From Erythroxylum novogranatense (lineage: Eukaryota; Streptophyta; Magnoliopsida; Malpighiales; Erythroxylaceae): a stretch of DNA of 64,000 nt. Shown piece after piece: positions 12,474-23,652 of this stretch. Within the stretch, counting starts at the first letter, position 1. Each line of letters starts with the position of its first letter. The DNA lies in the NCBI GenBank assembly GCA_029891385.1, contig CM057228.1, positions 28,524,214 to 28,588,213 on the forward strand. The letters are read 5' to 3'. The position numbers and the translations under genes are program-made. The notes beneath the pieces were generated by a model. That model did not search any database. It was given only the letters and a program-made list of their open reading frames with translations, and was not told the origin of the DNA.

Positions 12474-12830
12474 CTACAGTTCAACAGAGTATAGGTGGTG
12501 GATCTGGACAGAGAGGTCGAGGTAGAGGCAGAGGGAGAGCTGGAAGTTCTTCCTTGAGGATTGAGGGACAGAGTAACCAACCACAGTCCCAGGCTAGGGT
12601 CTATGCCATGACCAGGCAGGAGCCCCAAGACTTACCAGATGTGGTAGCAGGTGCGCTTCTTGTTTATGATTTGGAGGCATTTGCACTACTAGATCCAGGA
12701 TCCACACACTCCTTTATTGCACCGCATTTGGCATGTAAATTGCATTGTGATAGGGAGTTACTGTAGTATGAGCTAGAGGTGAGTACACCTCTAGGTAGCA
12801 CTACTGTTATTGGTAAGGTATGCAAGGGGT
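12474..12830 (+). pseudogene. Gag C-terminus and protease start of element C
   Basis: The frame resumes right after the end of D. It shows the basic Gly/Arg-rich gag tail (GQRGRGRGRGRAG), the linker QSQARVYAMTRQEPQD, and the protease active site ALLDPGSTHSFIA with intact catalytic Asp. A TAG stop follows CDRELL at about 12764, and another lies near 12855. The homologous stretch in F is at 46090-46450. The N-terminal gag is absent because D's insertion moved it off the left edge. Confidence 0.88.
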
Positions 12831-12856
12831 GCTTAGTTAAGATTGATCGAGCATAG

Positions 12857-14560
12857 TTGGAGGCAGACCTAATAGTATTGCAATTGAAGGAGATAGATGT
12901 GATCTTAGGCATGGACTGGCTCACTGCCCATAGGGCCATCATGAACTATTATACCAAGGAGGTAGTACTGGAATCTCCTGGTCAGCTAAGGGCAGTATTA
13001 AGAGGAATTTATCAGGCAGTGCTAGCTAGGATGATATCCTTCATGAGTGCATTGAGGTTGATGCAGGGAGGATGTGAGGCTTATCTGGCTCACATTATTG
13101 TGCAGAGCGTGCAGGACATTCTAGTGGTTAAGGAATTCCTAAATGTATTTCCCGAGGAGTTACCTGGTTTACCACCAGATCAGAAAACAGAGTTCACAAT
13201 TGATTTGGTTCCAGGTGCTGCTCCTATATCCATTCCTCCATATAGGATGACACCTGTGGAACTGAAGGAGCTGAAGGCTCAATTGCATGAGTTATTGGAA
13301 AAGAGTTTCATAAGGCCCAGTGTTTCACCTTGGGAAGCTCCAGTGTTATTTGTGAAGAAGAAGGATGGGACTTTGAGATTGTGCATCGATTATAGGCAAC
13401 TGAATCGGGTGACAGTGAAGAACAAGTATCTGTTGCCTAGAATTGATGACTTGTTTGACCAGTTGCAGGGAGCTCAGGTATTTACTAAGCTGGATCTGAG
13501 ATCAGGGTATTACCAGTTGAAGATAGCGGAGGCTGATATACCTAAGAGTGCATTCAGGAGCAGGTATGAGCACTATGAGTTTCTAGTGATGCCGTTTGGG
13601 TTAACTAATGCCCCGGTAACTTTTATGGCCTTGATGAATAAGGTATTTCAGCCCTACCTGGATCAATTTGTAATTGTGTTCATTGACGATATCTTGGTGT
13701 ATTCAAAGAGTAGAAAAGAGCATGCAGAGCATTTGAGACTTATTTTACATATTATGAGAAAGAAACAGTTGTATGCCAAATTCAGTAAGTGTAAATTTTG
13801 GCTGAATCAGGTGCTATTTCTGGGGCATATAGTGACTGGAGATGGCATACAGGTAGATCCAAAGAAGATAGAGGCAGTAATGAATTGGGAAGTTTCGAGG
13901 AATGTGTCAGAGATTCGAAGCTTCCTAGGATTAGCTGGATATTACTGAAGATTTGTCGAGGGGTTTTCCTTGATCTTGGACCCTCTGACTAAACTTTTGA
14001 GGAAGAATGTAGTGTTTAGATGGAGTGAGGAGTGTCAGAAGAGCTTTGAGGAGCTGAAACATCGGTTGACTACCGCACTGGTGTTGACCATTCCATCAAG
14101 GACTGGAGGATATGTGGTGTATAGTGATGCTTCGCATCAAGGATTGGGATGTGTACTGATGCAGTATGACAAGGTGATTGCCTATGCATTGAGACAATTA
14201 AGGTCTCACGAGATCAATTATCCGGTACATGATTTAGAGCTAGCTACAGTTGTCTTTGCTCTAAAGATTTGGAGACATTATTTGTATGGGAGACTTTCGG
14301 ATATATCTTGATCATCGAGTCCAAATATTTGATGAGTCAGAAGGAGCTAAACTTGAGGCAAAGGAGGTGGATTGAGTTATTGAAAGATTATGATTGTACT
14401 ATTGAATACCACCCAGGGAAAGCTAATGTGGTGGCAGATGCTTTGAGCAGGAAGTCTAATGTTAGTACAGCTCAGATTCAGTTATCGAGGTTACCTAATC
14501 TGATTCATTTGAGAGCTCTAAATGTAGAGTTGAATCTGGAGCAAGATGAGGCACTAATTG
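12857..14560 (+). pseudogene. Reverse transcriptase and RNase H of element C
   Basis: The start holds the protease end (DVILGMDWL), then [41 protein letters not shown] and the polymerase motif [13 protein letters not shown] at 13946 replaces Arg in [10 protein letters not shown]. RNase H follows from about 13970 ([24 protein letters not shown]). A frameshift near 14285-14310 precedes the end ([20 protein letters not shown]). The frame is cut by solo LTR D2 and resumes at 17389. Confidence 0.92.
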
Positions 14561-15261
14561 TGTAGCATCCCACTCCCGCAAAACCTGAACCCGATATTGA
14601 TGGTGATATCCGAGCTCGTGACCCGCGAGGGTGGCATATTAGAACACTCAATCAGTCAATAATTGGTACCATATTTTAAAAAAAAAACCACATTAACAAT
14701 TGCAGAAGTCCATTTTCAATTTGGGCTAAATTTGGTCAAATAGGGGCCCAATTCCATTTCTGACGCATTTCAGTTGCAACCCATTTCACTTTGAGCCATT
14801 GGGGCTCATTTCAATGCACAAAACACTCACAAACCTTTACAATTGTACATATTAATATACACAAGAATATTCATATTTAACCAGTCCCATTTACTCAGCT
14901 TCCCATATTTCAGCACTTATTACAAACTGAAATGTTCAATCATACATTGCATAAAAATCGTAGAATATACTTAATACAAAAATCCTAATGCAGACACGAA
15001 CTGATCCCAACCTCTAATTTTACAGAAAGCCTACTCCCGTTGCATAACGGGGTAATCTTCTGAAACACGAAAAATAGATGCAAATTTTGGGTGAGTTTTA
15101 TGAACTCGGTGAGTGACCATCATTGATGGTTCACCCAGTCACATAATACATAAATACATTCCCATAATCGCATTTCACATTCACTATCACACTTTATATT
15201 CACAATCAATTCAATTTCATGTTCACATTCAACGCCAATTAACGTTCCCATGTAATTTAAT

Positions 15262-15545
15262 TAAGTCAATCCCATTGAAAACAATGAAGTCAATTCCATT
15301 CAATCCAAATAAACCAATTCCATTCAATTCAGTCAATTATATTCAATTCAAATAACCAATCCCATTCAATTCAAGTAAACCAATCCCATTCAATACAATT
15401 AAGTCAATTCCATTCGATCCAAGTAAACCAATCCCATTCAATTCAAGTAAACCAGTCCCATTCAATACCATTTCATATTCCCGTTCAATGCAATTTCATA
15501 TTCCCATTCAATGCAATTTCATATTCCCATTCAATGCAATTAAAT
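15262..15545. repeat. Minisatellite of CCATTCAATxCAA words
   Basis: About twelve units of roughly 20-24 bp with the core CCCATTCAATTCAAG or CCATTCAATCCAA, ending in three near-identical copies of CATATTCCCATTCAATGCAA. It lies inside solo LTR D2. The drift in unit sequence from left to right shows stepwise local amplification. Confidence 0.85.
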
Positions 15546-15649
15546 CAATCATATCATGTATATATACATGAGGCCCAGTTTCTGTTTATTTCTTCGTTGT
15601 GACCAAGTGTCGAAATTGTCCTGTATCCATTGGATATCGGGCTTATTGA

Positions 15650-15730
15650 TAACTGTCCCACATAGGGCTCATTGTAAACAGTCCCATATAGGGCTCATTG
15701 TAAACTATCCCATATAGGGCTCATTGAACG
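15650..15730. repeat. Three copies of a 29-bp unit (CCCATATAGGGCTCATTG)
   Basis: Three near-identical copies of a unit containing CCCATATAGGGCTCATTG. They lie inside the GTTGTGACC/GGTCACAAC bracket of solo LTR D2. Short GAGC/GCTC repeats fill the same bracket in the LTRs of C, F and K. Confidence 0.85.
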
Positions 15731-17094
15731 TTGAGCCTGAGGATTTGAATCACTTTTAAGCTCGAAGCTCATTTTCATTCGTTTAGCTTTAAGCTCTGAT
15801 CATTGGCTCCTCTGGTCACAACGAGTTATATTTCGTGCATTCATGAAATGAAATGCATTGTTCACATTTATATGCACTTATTCAATCATAATCACTGAAT
15901 CATCGGACCATAGTCTGGTATGCAACATATAGTCAAGAAATCACACGTGCAGTCATATGCAAGTTTCCATTCAAAACAAATTTAGAATTCACATCACGCG
16001 CACTTAGTTCGTCCAATTCACATTCAATGAGCACTTCAATATCACAATTCCCAGTATACAATCATCGGACTATCCTGTCCGGAATCCACAATCAAATCAC
16101 AATCATTCATTGCTATTAAAAAATTATTCAATATATAGCATAACCAAATAAATCATAAAATAAGACCATCTAGGTCTACTCACAGTACGCTCCAGAATAG
16201 CATTTGCTTTCATGATCTAGAAACGTCTGGCTGAGGACGTTTTGTCTTGAGTTGGCTTCAAGATCTTCAAACACCATCAAACCCTAACTCTTTCCTCTTT
16301 ATGATCATCAACTTCCATTCAGGAATAGGTTGGGTCTTTGAGTAGCAAGGTGAAAGAGACAAAAAAATGAAGTAGCAAGTGAAAAGAGAGCAAGATTTCA
16401 CATTGAAGAAGGTGGGAGAGAGTGAGTGTCGTTATTAAGGAGAGGGAGATGTAGAAAATGGAGAAAATGGAGAGCAGAGAAAGCATTGTCATGAATAACA
16501 AGTGAAAGACCTAAAACATGGTCTTTCACCTAGAAATTTCGTGCATCAACTTGTGGTGTGGCAAGTGACACATGTCACTTGCCACATGTCAATTCCTTAG
16601 GGCTCCATTTGTCCCATTTGCTAACTAGTCAATTTTGTCTCCAATTTTCACTCCAATTGTCTCCTAATTTTCAATGATACAAGTCATTAAATCCCAAAGT
16701 CATTTATAAAAGAATTTTCATTACCATTTGACTCTGAATTCTACTGCTATTCACCGATTGTTCTGCCACTTGGCAATTTTCCTGGTCCAAATTTTTCCTC
16801 GAAAAATTCTAGAAAAATTTCATAAAATTTTCCAAAAATGGCAAATCAATAAGTTCACTATCCAAAAATAATTTTCGATAACCACAACTCGAGATTTTCA
16901 AAACAATCCCATGTATTACCAATTATACCCGAAAAATGTCAATTGAGTGCATGATCAATGATTTTAATGTGTGCAATAATCCAATTAATCCATGAGTACC
17001 CCCATATGATGCCTTTGTATCTTAATTTCAATTAAGCCCACATGAACTAAATGTAAAACGGTCAAAATTGCAATTTACCAAAGTGGCTCCGAGT

Positions 17095-17262
17095 ATGTCC
17101 GTTAAACGGACATAGACTGGCCAAGCAATCCAAATTCACCCGAGAAGGTCCGTTAAACGGACCTGCATGTCCGTTAAACGGACATGAATCACCCAACTTG
17201 TTCCAATTCACCTGAGGTTGTCCATTAAACGGACTTCCATGTCTATTAAACGGACATGACTC
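17095..17262. repeat. Palindromic repeats TGTCCGTTTAACGGACA in solo LTR D2
   Basis: Five copies or variants: around 17096, 17147, 17168, 17219 and 17240. Some have single changes such as TCCATTAAACGGAC, consistent with C-to-T decay at CpG. The arrangement, single copies and back-to-back pairs separated by about 30 bp of unique DNA, resembles that at 11335-11510. Confidence 0.88.
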
Positions 17263-17383
17263 ACACAAACCCTCTTCAAGGCCTCTGGTCTCACACTCAT
17301 TTTTCCTGACACATTATGCTCTTTGAGCTCACTCATATCACATTTTAGGGTTCCAACCCTTCACAAGGGAACGGGATATTACA

Positions 17384-18887
17384 AATTGCTACTTTGAAGT
17401 TGAGGCCAATGCTACATGATAAAATCAAAAGAGTACAGAATAAAGATTCTGATATAGTAAAGCTTATAGAGAAAGTGAAGGCAAATCCGGAGTCCGAGTT
17501 TGAGTTGAGGGATGAGACTTTGTGGTTAAGACATAGACTATGTGTGCCTAATGTAGATGATCTGAGGAAGGAAATTCTTGAGGAAGTTCATATGGCCGCC
17601 TATGCTATGCATCCTGGTACTACCAAGATGTATAACACATTGAAGCAACATTTTTGGTGGCCTGGAAAGAAGAAGCAAGTAGCTGAGTATGTGTCTAGAT
17701 GTATGACGTGCCAACAAGTGAAGGTGTAGCACCAAGCTCCAGTAGGGAAGTTGAATTCGTTGCCTATTCCGAAGTAGAAATGGGAACGGATCACTATGGA
17801 CTTCATCATGGGTTTGCCTAAGACTCCGAGGCAGCATGATGCTATTTGGGTTATAGTGAACCGGTTGACTAAATCGGCCCATTTCTTACCAGTGAGAGAG
17901 AATAACTCACTTGATCAGTTGGCCCAGAAGTATGTGAATGAGGTGGTGAGACTGCATGGAGTACCAGTGTCCATAGTATCGGACAGAGATCCGAGATTTA
18001 CTTCGAGATTTTGGAAGAGCTTGCAGACTACTATGGGAACTAAGTTGAACTTCAGTATATCATTTCATCCTTAAACAGATGGACATAGTGAGAGGACAAT
18101 TAAAACTATTGAGGATATGCTCAGGGCTTGTGTGTTGGAGTTTAGGGGAGCTTGGGATCAATATATGACATTGATTGAGTTTGCCTACAATAACCATTAC
18201 CACAGTAATATCGAAATGGCACCGTGTGAGGCACTGTACGGTAGGAAATGTCGGTCGCCATTGTATTAGGATGAAGAGGGTTTGAGAATGGTGGAAGGCC
18301 CAGAGTTGATACAGGACACAGTGGATAAGGTGAAGTTGATCCGAAGCTGAATTAAAGCGGCTCAGGATAGGCAAAAGAGTTATGTGGATTAACACCGACG
18401 TGATATGGAGTACAGTGTAGGAGATAGAGTATTTTTGAGAGTGTCACCCTAGAGGGGAGTTTTGAGATTCGGTAAAAAGGGTAAGTTGAGCCCTAGGTAC
18501 ATTGGTCCTTATGAGATCATTGAGAGGATTGGACCTTTGGCCTATAAGTTAGCTTTACCGAATGAGATGTCTCAATTGCGTAATATGTTCCATGTGAGTA
18601 TGCTCCGAAGATACCGATCGCATCTGACACATGTGATACTGGCTCACGAGATTGAGGTTGCTAGTAACTTAAACTATGTTGAGGAGCCAATTAAGATTGT
18701 GGGATCACAGATTAAACAATTGAGAAATAAGGTTATTCCATTGGTAAAAGTCCTTTGGAGGAACCACTCAACTGAAGAAGCAACATGGGTGACAGAGGAG
18801 CATATGAGGAGACAATATCCCCACCTATTCGAGCAAGCAGGTGACAATTTCGAGGACGAAATTTTTTTAAGGAGGGGAGAGTTGTAA
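17384..18887 (+). pseudogene. Integrase and chromodomain-like C-terminus of element C
   Basis: The frame resumes after solo LTR D2. It carries the integrase zinc finger (HMAAYAMHPGTTKMY ... CMTCQQ), the DDE core (DFIMGLPKTPRQHDAIWVIV, SDRDPRFTSRFW, SERTIKTIEDM) and the C-terminal SH3-like segment (MRFGKKGKLSPRYIGPYEII). The end has VKVLWRNHSTEEATW, the hallmark of the Tekay-type chromodomain, thought to guide integration to heterochromatin. In-frame stops lie after CQQVKV (17727), in PKxKWE (17776), at 18072 and near 18268. The last frame (18462-18887) ends within the LTR start. Confidence 0.92.
18867..18882 (+). other. Polypurine tract of element C
   Basis: TTTAAGGAGGGGAGAG lies immediately before the LTR start TGTAACATCCC. 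Such a tract primes second-strand DNA synthesis. It fixes the left border of the 3' LTR. Confidence 0.88.
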
Positions 18888-21800
18888 CATCCCATTACTA
18901 GTGGGAAGGGGAAGGGTAGGATGGTAAATGTGAGTGACTAATGAGAGTTAGAGATGCATTTCCATGTTCATGCATGATATGTCATACACTTACACATGAA
19001 TAGTGAATTTATTTGCACATGAAAATAATTGTACATGCATTCATGAAAAAATTCCGGGTATAATTGGATTGATCTATGAATTTTTAGAGTTATAGATGTT
19101 TTTACATTGGAAATATTAGTGATTGGTGGAAATATTGTATTTGTATATGTTGGTGAATTTATGGAGTATTGATAAAGATATCTATAATAGAGAACAAGAA
19201 ATTTAAAGAAACTTTGGAGATAGTTGGATTGTAAAGATGACAGTTAAGGGAGTTAGTTCAAAAGAAACTAAGTTGGAACTTGGGTATTGGGTAAGTGACA
19301 AGTGTCACTTAGGCTTTTGTGCTTTTGTTAGAAGTAGGTTACTATTCCTTGAGAGTTGACAGGTTAAGGCTTGTCCAAGTCCTTTCTTTGCTATCTTCTT
19401 TCTAAAACTTCCTTTTGAGACCCAGAGTTTTCCACAAAATACCTTCTGATAGACTTCTGTGTTTTTCCTTTCTTTCACCAAACTTACTTTGCCAATTGTG
19501 TCCTCTGCCCTGAGAAAAAAAAAGAGAAGTTGGCCATTGTACTCAGAGAAGTACATAAAAACGTGTGGAGTTTAGGGCTTGAAGATTTTGGAGTTTTCAG
19601 CAGGTAAGTGGTGGAGAAATCCCTTGTAGTTAGGGATTTGTAAAATAAAGTTGATAAATTACTGTCATCTGCATGGAAAATGTACTTTATGTGTTTGTTC
19701 ATAAATTCTGGGTAGTTGGGGAGAAATAAATTCAGTTATAGTGTTAAATTAGTCTTTGAGAAAACTTTTGGTGTGTTGGTGACGTAAAGTATTGAAAGTT
19801 AGAAAATCTGGAAAAAGGTTCACTGAATATGCTTCAGTATTTTAGCCACAACTTTTTCTCTAGTAATCCAAAAGAAATGGTTCTTTATTCAGAGTAAACT
19901 AGGAATGTATGGCTACAATTCGTATGAAGATATCAAATCTCAGTTCTGTCTCTAAGAGTTTCAAAAGTTGTCATGAATTTGAGAACTGGGTGCAGGACGT
20001 TGAGAGTTGAGCAAAAAAAAAATCGTGTTCCAACTTCGGAAGGAAATCTGAACCTAATTTGGATAGATTCTGACAAAGTTGCCTTTTGAAAAGTTGTAGA
20101 TCTTTCTTTTATCTTTTCAACGGTATAAAGTTTGTAAATTTTGGATATCGAAGTCAAAAGTTATGATCTTTATAAGTGGATACATTCTGGACGCAAAAAG
20201 CGAGGCATAAAAAGCGCATTTAAAAAGCGATTTAAAAAAGCGAGCAAAAAAAAGGCATTTAAAAGCGGCATTTAAAAAAGGCATTTATATAAATGAGACG
20301 ATGGAAATGAGACGATAAAACTAAGACGAAAACAAAAATAAACTATACTCTTTTGGTCATAACTTCTTCTCTAGACCTCCAAATGACCTGATTTTTGAAG
20401 CATTGGATTCCTAACACATTTCTTTATCTCTCAACAAAAATTTATGTTTTTTGGTATTAGATTGGAAATGATTGATTGAATCAAAGTAAGGGTATCGGTG
20501 GAAGGAGCATGAACTGGATATTTTACTGAATATATTTCAGTATTTTGATGATATCTTGGTCTTTAGGACTCCAATTGAGGTGATTCTTAATTTGTAGTAA
20601 ACTAGAGTAATAGAGCTACAAATCATATGAAGAAGTTGAATCTTGATCCTATCTCTAAGGTGTTCAATTTCTGGATGGAAGTTGGATATAGTACACTGTT
20701 TTGGAGAGGAACAGTCCGAAAATGTTTGAGGCACATCTTTCAAATTACTGAACCAAATTAAGTGATTTTAGTGTCAATGGAAAGATAAAAGATAGTGGAA
20801 CACTTTTCTAGGAGAGAGTGGGCTCAAATTATGCATGTTTTGCTTTCTAATTAAACGTGAATAGTGGACCCGAAAGTTAGAGTTTGGAGAAAGATCTGAA
20901 ATGGTTCATTGGGCTATGAAATTGGATTCAAAGGGGTTATGGAGGTTTAAATCCCACAGAATGAGGCTAGTTAAGTGAGTTTTGATAGTTGAATGTCTTG
21001 TGATGAAATTGATGGGTTGATATGTTGGACTCCGAATTTTTCTTGGAGACTTAATTTTTTAAATGAAATTAAATGAGGAATAAGTGGTGTTTAATTCGTT
21101 TCTGCATTTTTGTTATTCATTTTGTTTTTATTTTCGCTTCCTGCCAATTTGTCCTTCATTTCGTTTTTTCGTCTTTCCGGTTGGGATCCGGTCATGAATA
21201 TGCATTGTACATATTTCATCTCATTCATGTGCATTATTAAACACTTATGATTGTTTAACTTGTGATATATGTGTATGTTATTTGTTATAGAGGAGCCACT
21301 GGAACGTCCACTTCGAGATGTTGCTGGATCTTCCAGGCATTAGCTTCGGGAGAAAACTTGTGAGTCAATCTAGATAATTTCCTATGGTTGATTTGCTTTG
21401 AAATTGTATGATGTGTGAGTTTCCAATTATAAAGAAATTGTGATTTAATTTGAATTCAGGACTTAAAGTCCGAGGAGGTTGTTATGTGATTATGATATTG
21501 GAAGTGCTCTGTTTTGCTTTGAAATCCCGTATGATGCATGAATTCTCAACGAGAGTTGAATTCCGAACTTAGGTCTGATGATAATGAGTTTCTGATTAAA
21601 TATCGCATGTGATTACCTGATATGACATAATCCGTATGTGGTGTATTTCATAAAATGCATGCTCAGATAAAGGTGTTGTGACTTGAGTGGCCAATGAAGC
21701 GCTTCCATGTAGAGCTTTGCTCCGTGATATATGTTTTGTGTACAGAGTTATGCTCTGTGATTTTGTTCCGACTGAGCCCTATGGGCCAGTAATTGTGTAT

Positions 21801-22395
21801 AAGTATGTGATGGGCACTCGGTCACAACAATAACAACGAATATGAGTCTCATGCATATAACATTATAAGATTGAATCCATTGAATGAATATTTGTGTAAT
21901 ATGCGATATATGTGTTTGACCCGGTGAACTCATCAATGATGGTTCACTCATTGAGTTCGCAAAACTCATCAAAATTGCAACGTTATCTTTTCAGGACCAA
22001 GAGATAACTCTAACTGCTAAAGAGGCTCTACTAGCCGAGTAGATTGTGGTTGGTGAGAAAGGTCATAGCTCAAAGGTCGGTCAGCTGGGGTCCTTTTGGG
22101 TGGTTTAGATAACTTTGATGCACTTTCCTCATTCATGTAGTACTATTGTATTAAGTTTTTGGTGATGTACATATGGATAATGTTGAAGGACAATGTAGAC
22201 TTCGATTTTGTGAAATGCAATGAGAAAAAAGTTGGTTTCAAATACTGTGATCTTCTTATGATGCTTTAAGTGAGTTGTTACCATACCATATGAAGAGAAT
22301 GTAGTGATCGATCGTAGCATGCCCTCATCGTAGGATATGTGCCGGAATGACCTCCGGGTGTTCCGGTGGGTACCTTGCGGTAAGGGGGCGCTACA
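18883..22395 (+). repeat. 3' LTR of element C (3,513 bp)
   Basis: Starts TGTAACATCCCATTACTAG after the polypurine tract and ends GGGGGCGCTACA, the same end as the LTRs of F and K. Inside are the short-repeat cassette (20165-20335), the TGTTGTGAC/GTCACAACA bracket (21674-21682, 21821-21829), the twin hairpin (about 21926-21970) and the word GGTCGGTCAGCTGGGG (22077). The open frames inside look like chance. No pol follows. Confidence 0.92.
20165..20335 (+). repeat. Short-repeat cassette (AAAAGCG and GAGACGATGG words)
   Basis: The left half is a loose array of AAAAAGCGxATTTAAAAAG words; the right half holds GAGACGATGGAAATGAGA followed by CGATAAAACTAAGACG. The right half matches, in the same LTR sense, the array in solo LTR I (42011-42050 in reverse) with about 3 differences in 34 positions, though the two LTRs have different ends. 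Confidence 0.8.
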
Positions 22396-23581
22396 CCAAT
22401 GCATGTATGCAATACCCAACTCAACGTACCCACTCAGTTAATTCAATATAAAGGCTTATACTAAAGTAGGTACACATTACTGTATATACACATTTATATA
22501 AGTGTCGATCAATATATATATATACACACACATGTGTATGAGTGTGGTTATGCATTGTTATATGTTGCCTCTATATCAGCATTGATATTATTCATTTGTT
22601 GGTACAACTACAGTAACAATAAGTTGGTATGAACTTACCTAGTAACTGAACTCGTCCGTCCGAACCTTCTGATGGGGTCCCACTCCTGCTATACCAAGTA
22701 AATCGAAAGAAAAACATCTCAACCAATGCTAATTAGGATTTATTAGGCTTAATAACAATTTAAGTATTATTCGAATTGCCTAAGCAGTTCATTTATGAAA
22801 TTCAAAAATTTCTCCTATTCTCATATAAATGTTCTATGATTTTAAATTTGCAAACTGTTGAAAATCTCACTATGGTTCTTTAGAGAAAGATGATTAATAT
22901 AATTTGAGATTTTTTCACAAAAGTGACCAAAATGATCGCTGAAGATTTCACAAAAGTGACTAAAATGGTTGATGAAATAGTACCTTCGGTGACTGGAATA
23001 TTCCTCCGATTACCAGAATATTCCCTCTGGTCACTGAAAAATCTTCAGTCTCAGAATTCAACATTTTTTTAATACCAAATGAAACCTTTTGATGAGTAGA
23101 ACAACTTTCTCCAAAGCAACATACTCAGATTCTTAACATATTTGAACTAATTGAAGAAAAATAAGTTGAAATCCTAACATCTTTTTTTGTCAATTGGCAG
23201 TGATTCAAGCAGCGGCTGGCAACGATACCATGAGATTTTTGTTCCTAACATCGAGACGAGTCAAATGGTGCTGGTGGTGACCGGCAATAACTACCGAAAG
23301 TGACGGATTGACAATTAACATTTTTGTCAACTTTTCTCCTTCATTTTTGCGACAATTTTGACAACGATGATGGCTGAAATGGGTATGATTGTGACGGGAT
23401 TCATCGAGAGGAAGATATTGGTATATAACACTAGCCAGTTTGAGTAACCAGTGGTGACGAATGGTTTAAAAGAGGGACTTCGTGAATAGTAGCTTTTGCG
23501 GGGCTTAAAATGAAAAATGAGAATGGGGAAAAAGAAAAAATTGTCTTATATATATTTATATATATCATACGAAATGTTACA
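22396..23581 (-). repeat. 3' LTR of element A, cut by element C
   Basis: The minus-strand start is TGTAACATTTCGTATG at 23581, just after a purine-rich tract. It aligns with 38588-39925, including AACTTACC(T)...GTCCGAAC near 22630 and 39110. The part beyond CCAAT lies off the left edge, past the other end of C. It contains only a short AT/AC microsatellite (about 22500-22545), against roughly 300 bp in the partner LTR. Confidence 0.85.
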
Positions 23582-23626
23582 TTCTCTCTCCTTTACAAAA
23601 AAATCTCTCCTTTACAAAAAAAATTT
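23582..23626 (-). other. Purine-rich tract of element A, present twice
   Basis: On the minus strand the sequence TTTTTTTGTAAAGGAGAGA occurs twice in a row before the LTR start. The copy next to the LTR would be the functional polypurine tract; the second looks like a local duplication. It replaces an earlier possible LTR border at about 23777, because the chromodomain-like frame can be followed past that point to a stop at 23653. Confidence 0.7.
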
Positions 23627-23652
23627 GTGCTCAAATTTTATAATAAGGTTTA

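Larger units (their letters stand above)
14561..17383 (-). mobile_element. Solo LTR D2 (2,823 bp), target duplication AATTG
   Basis: On the plus strand it begins TGTAGCATCCCACTCCC and ends GGGATATTACA; read in reverse it starts TGTAATATCCCGTTCCC, a variant of the TGTAACATCC class. AATTG flanks it at 14556-14560 and 17384-17388. It interrupts the pol of C between RNase H and integrase, and removing it with one AATTG rejoins the polyprotein. The minus orientation is confirmed by the twin hairpin at 15093-15130 and the CGTTGTGACC/GGTCACAACG bracket (15595-15604, 15814-15823) shared with other LTRs. Confidence 0.92.
12474..22395 (+). mobile_element. Element C: Tekay-like gypsy chromovirus, plus strand, left end off window
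   Basis: Visible parts are the gag end and protease (12474-12830), RT and RNase H (12857-14560), integrase and chromodomain-like end (17389-18887), polypurine tract (18867-18882) and 3' LTR (18883-22395). D interrupts the gag and solo LTR D2 interrupts pol. The 5' LTR and most of gag must lie left of the window. The right flank starts with CCAAT (22396-22400), which matches an uninterrupted CCAAT at 38588-38592 in the other LTR of A, so C inserted into the 3' LTR of A. Several stops and frameshifts show it is inactive. Confidence 0.9.

Noticed and set aside
11335..17262. Regularly spaced palindromic repeats that resemble a CRISPR array
   Set aside because: Only five copies per cluster, variable spacing, no cas genes and plant nuclear context; they are LTR-internal repeats.
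22310..22395. 5S rRNA-like (Cassandra-type) segment at LTR ends
   Set aside because: Some GGGTGACCTCC-like words are similar, but the internal 5S promoter order is not there and the LTRs are far longer than Cassandra.
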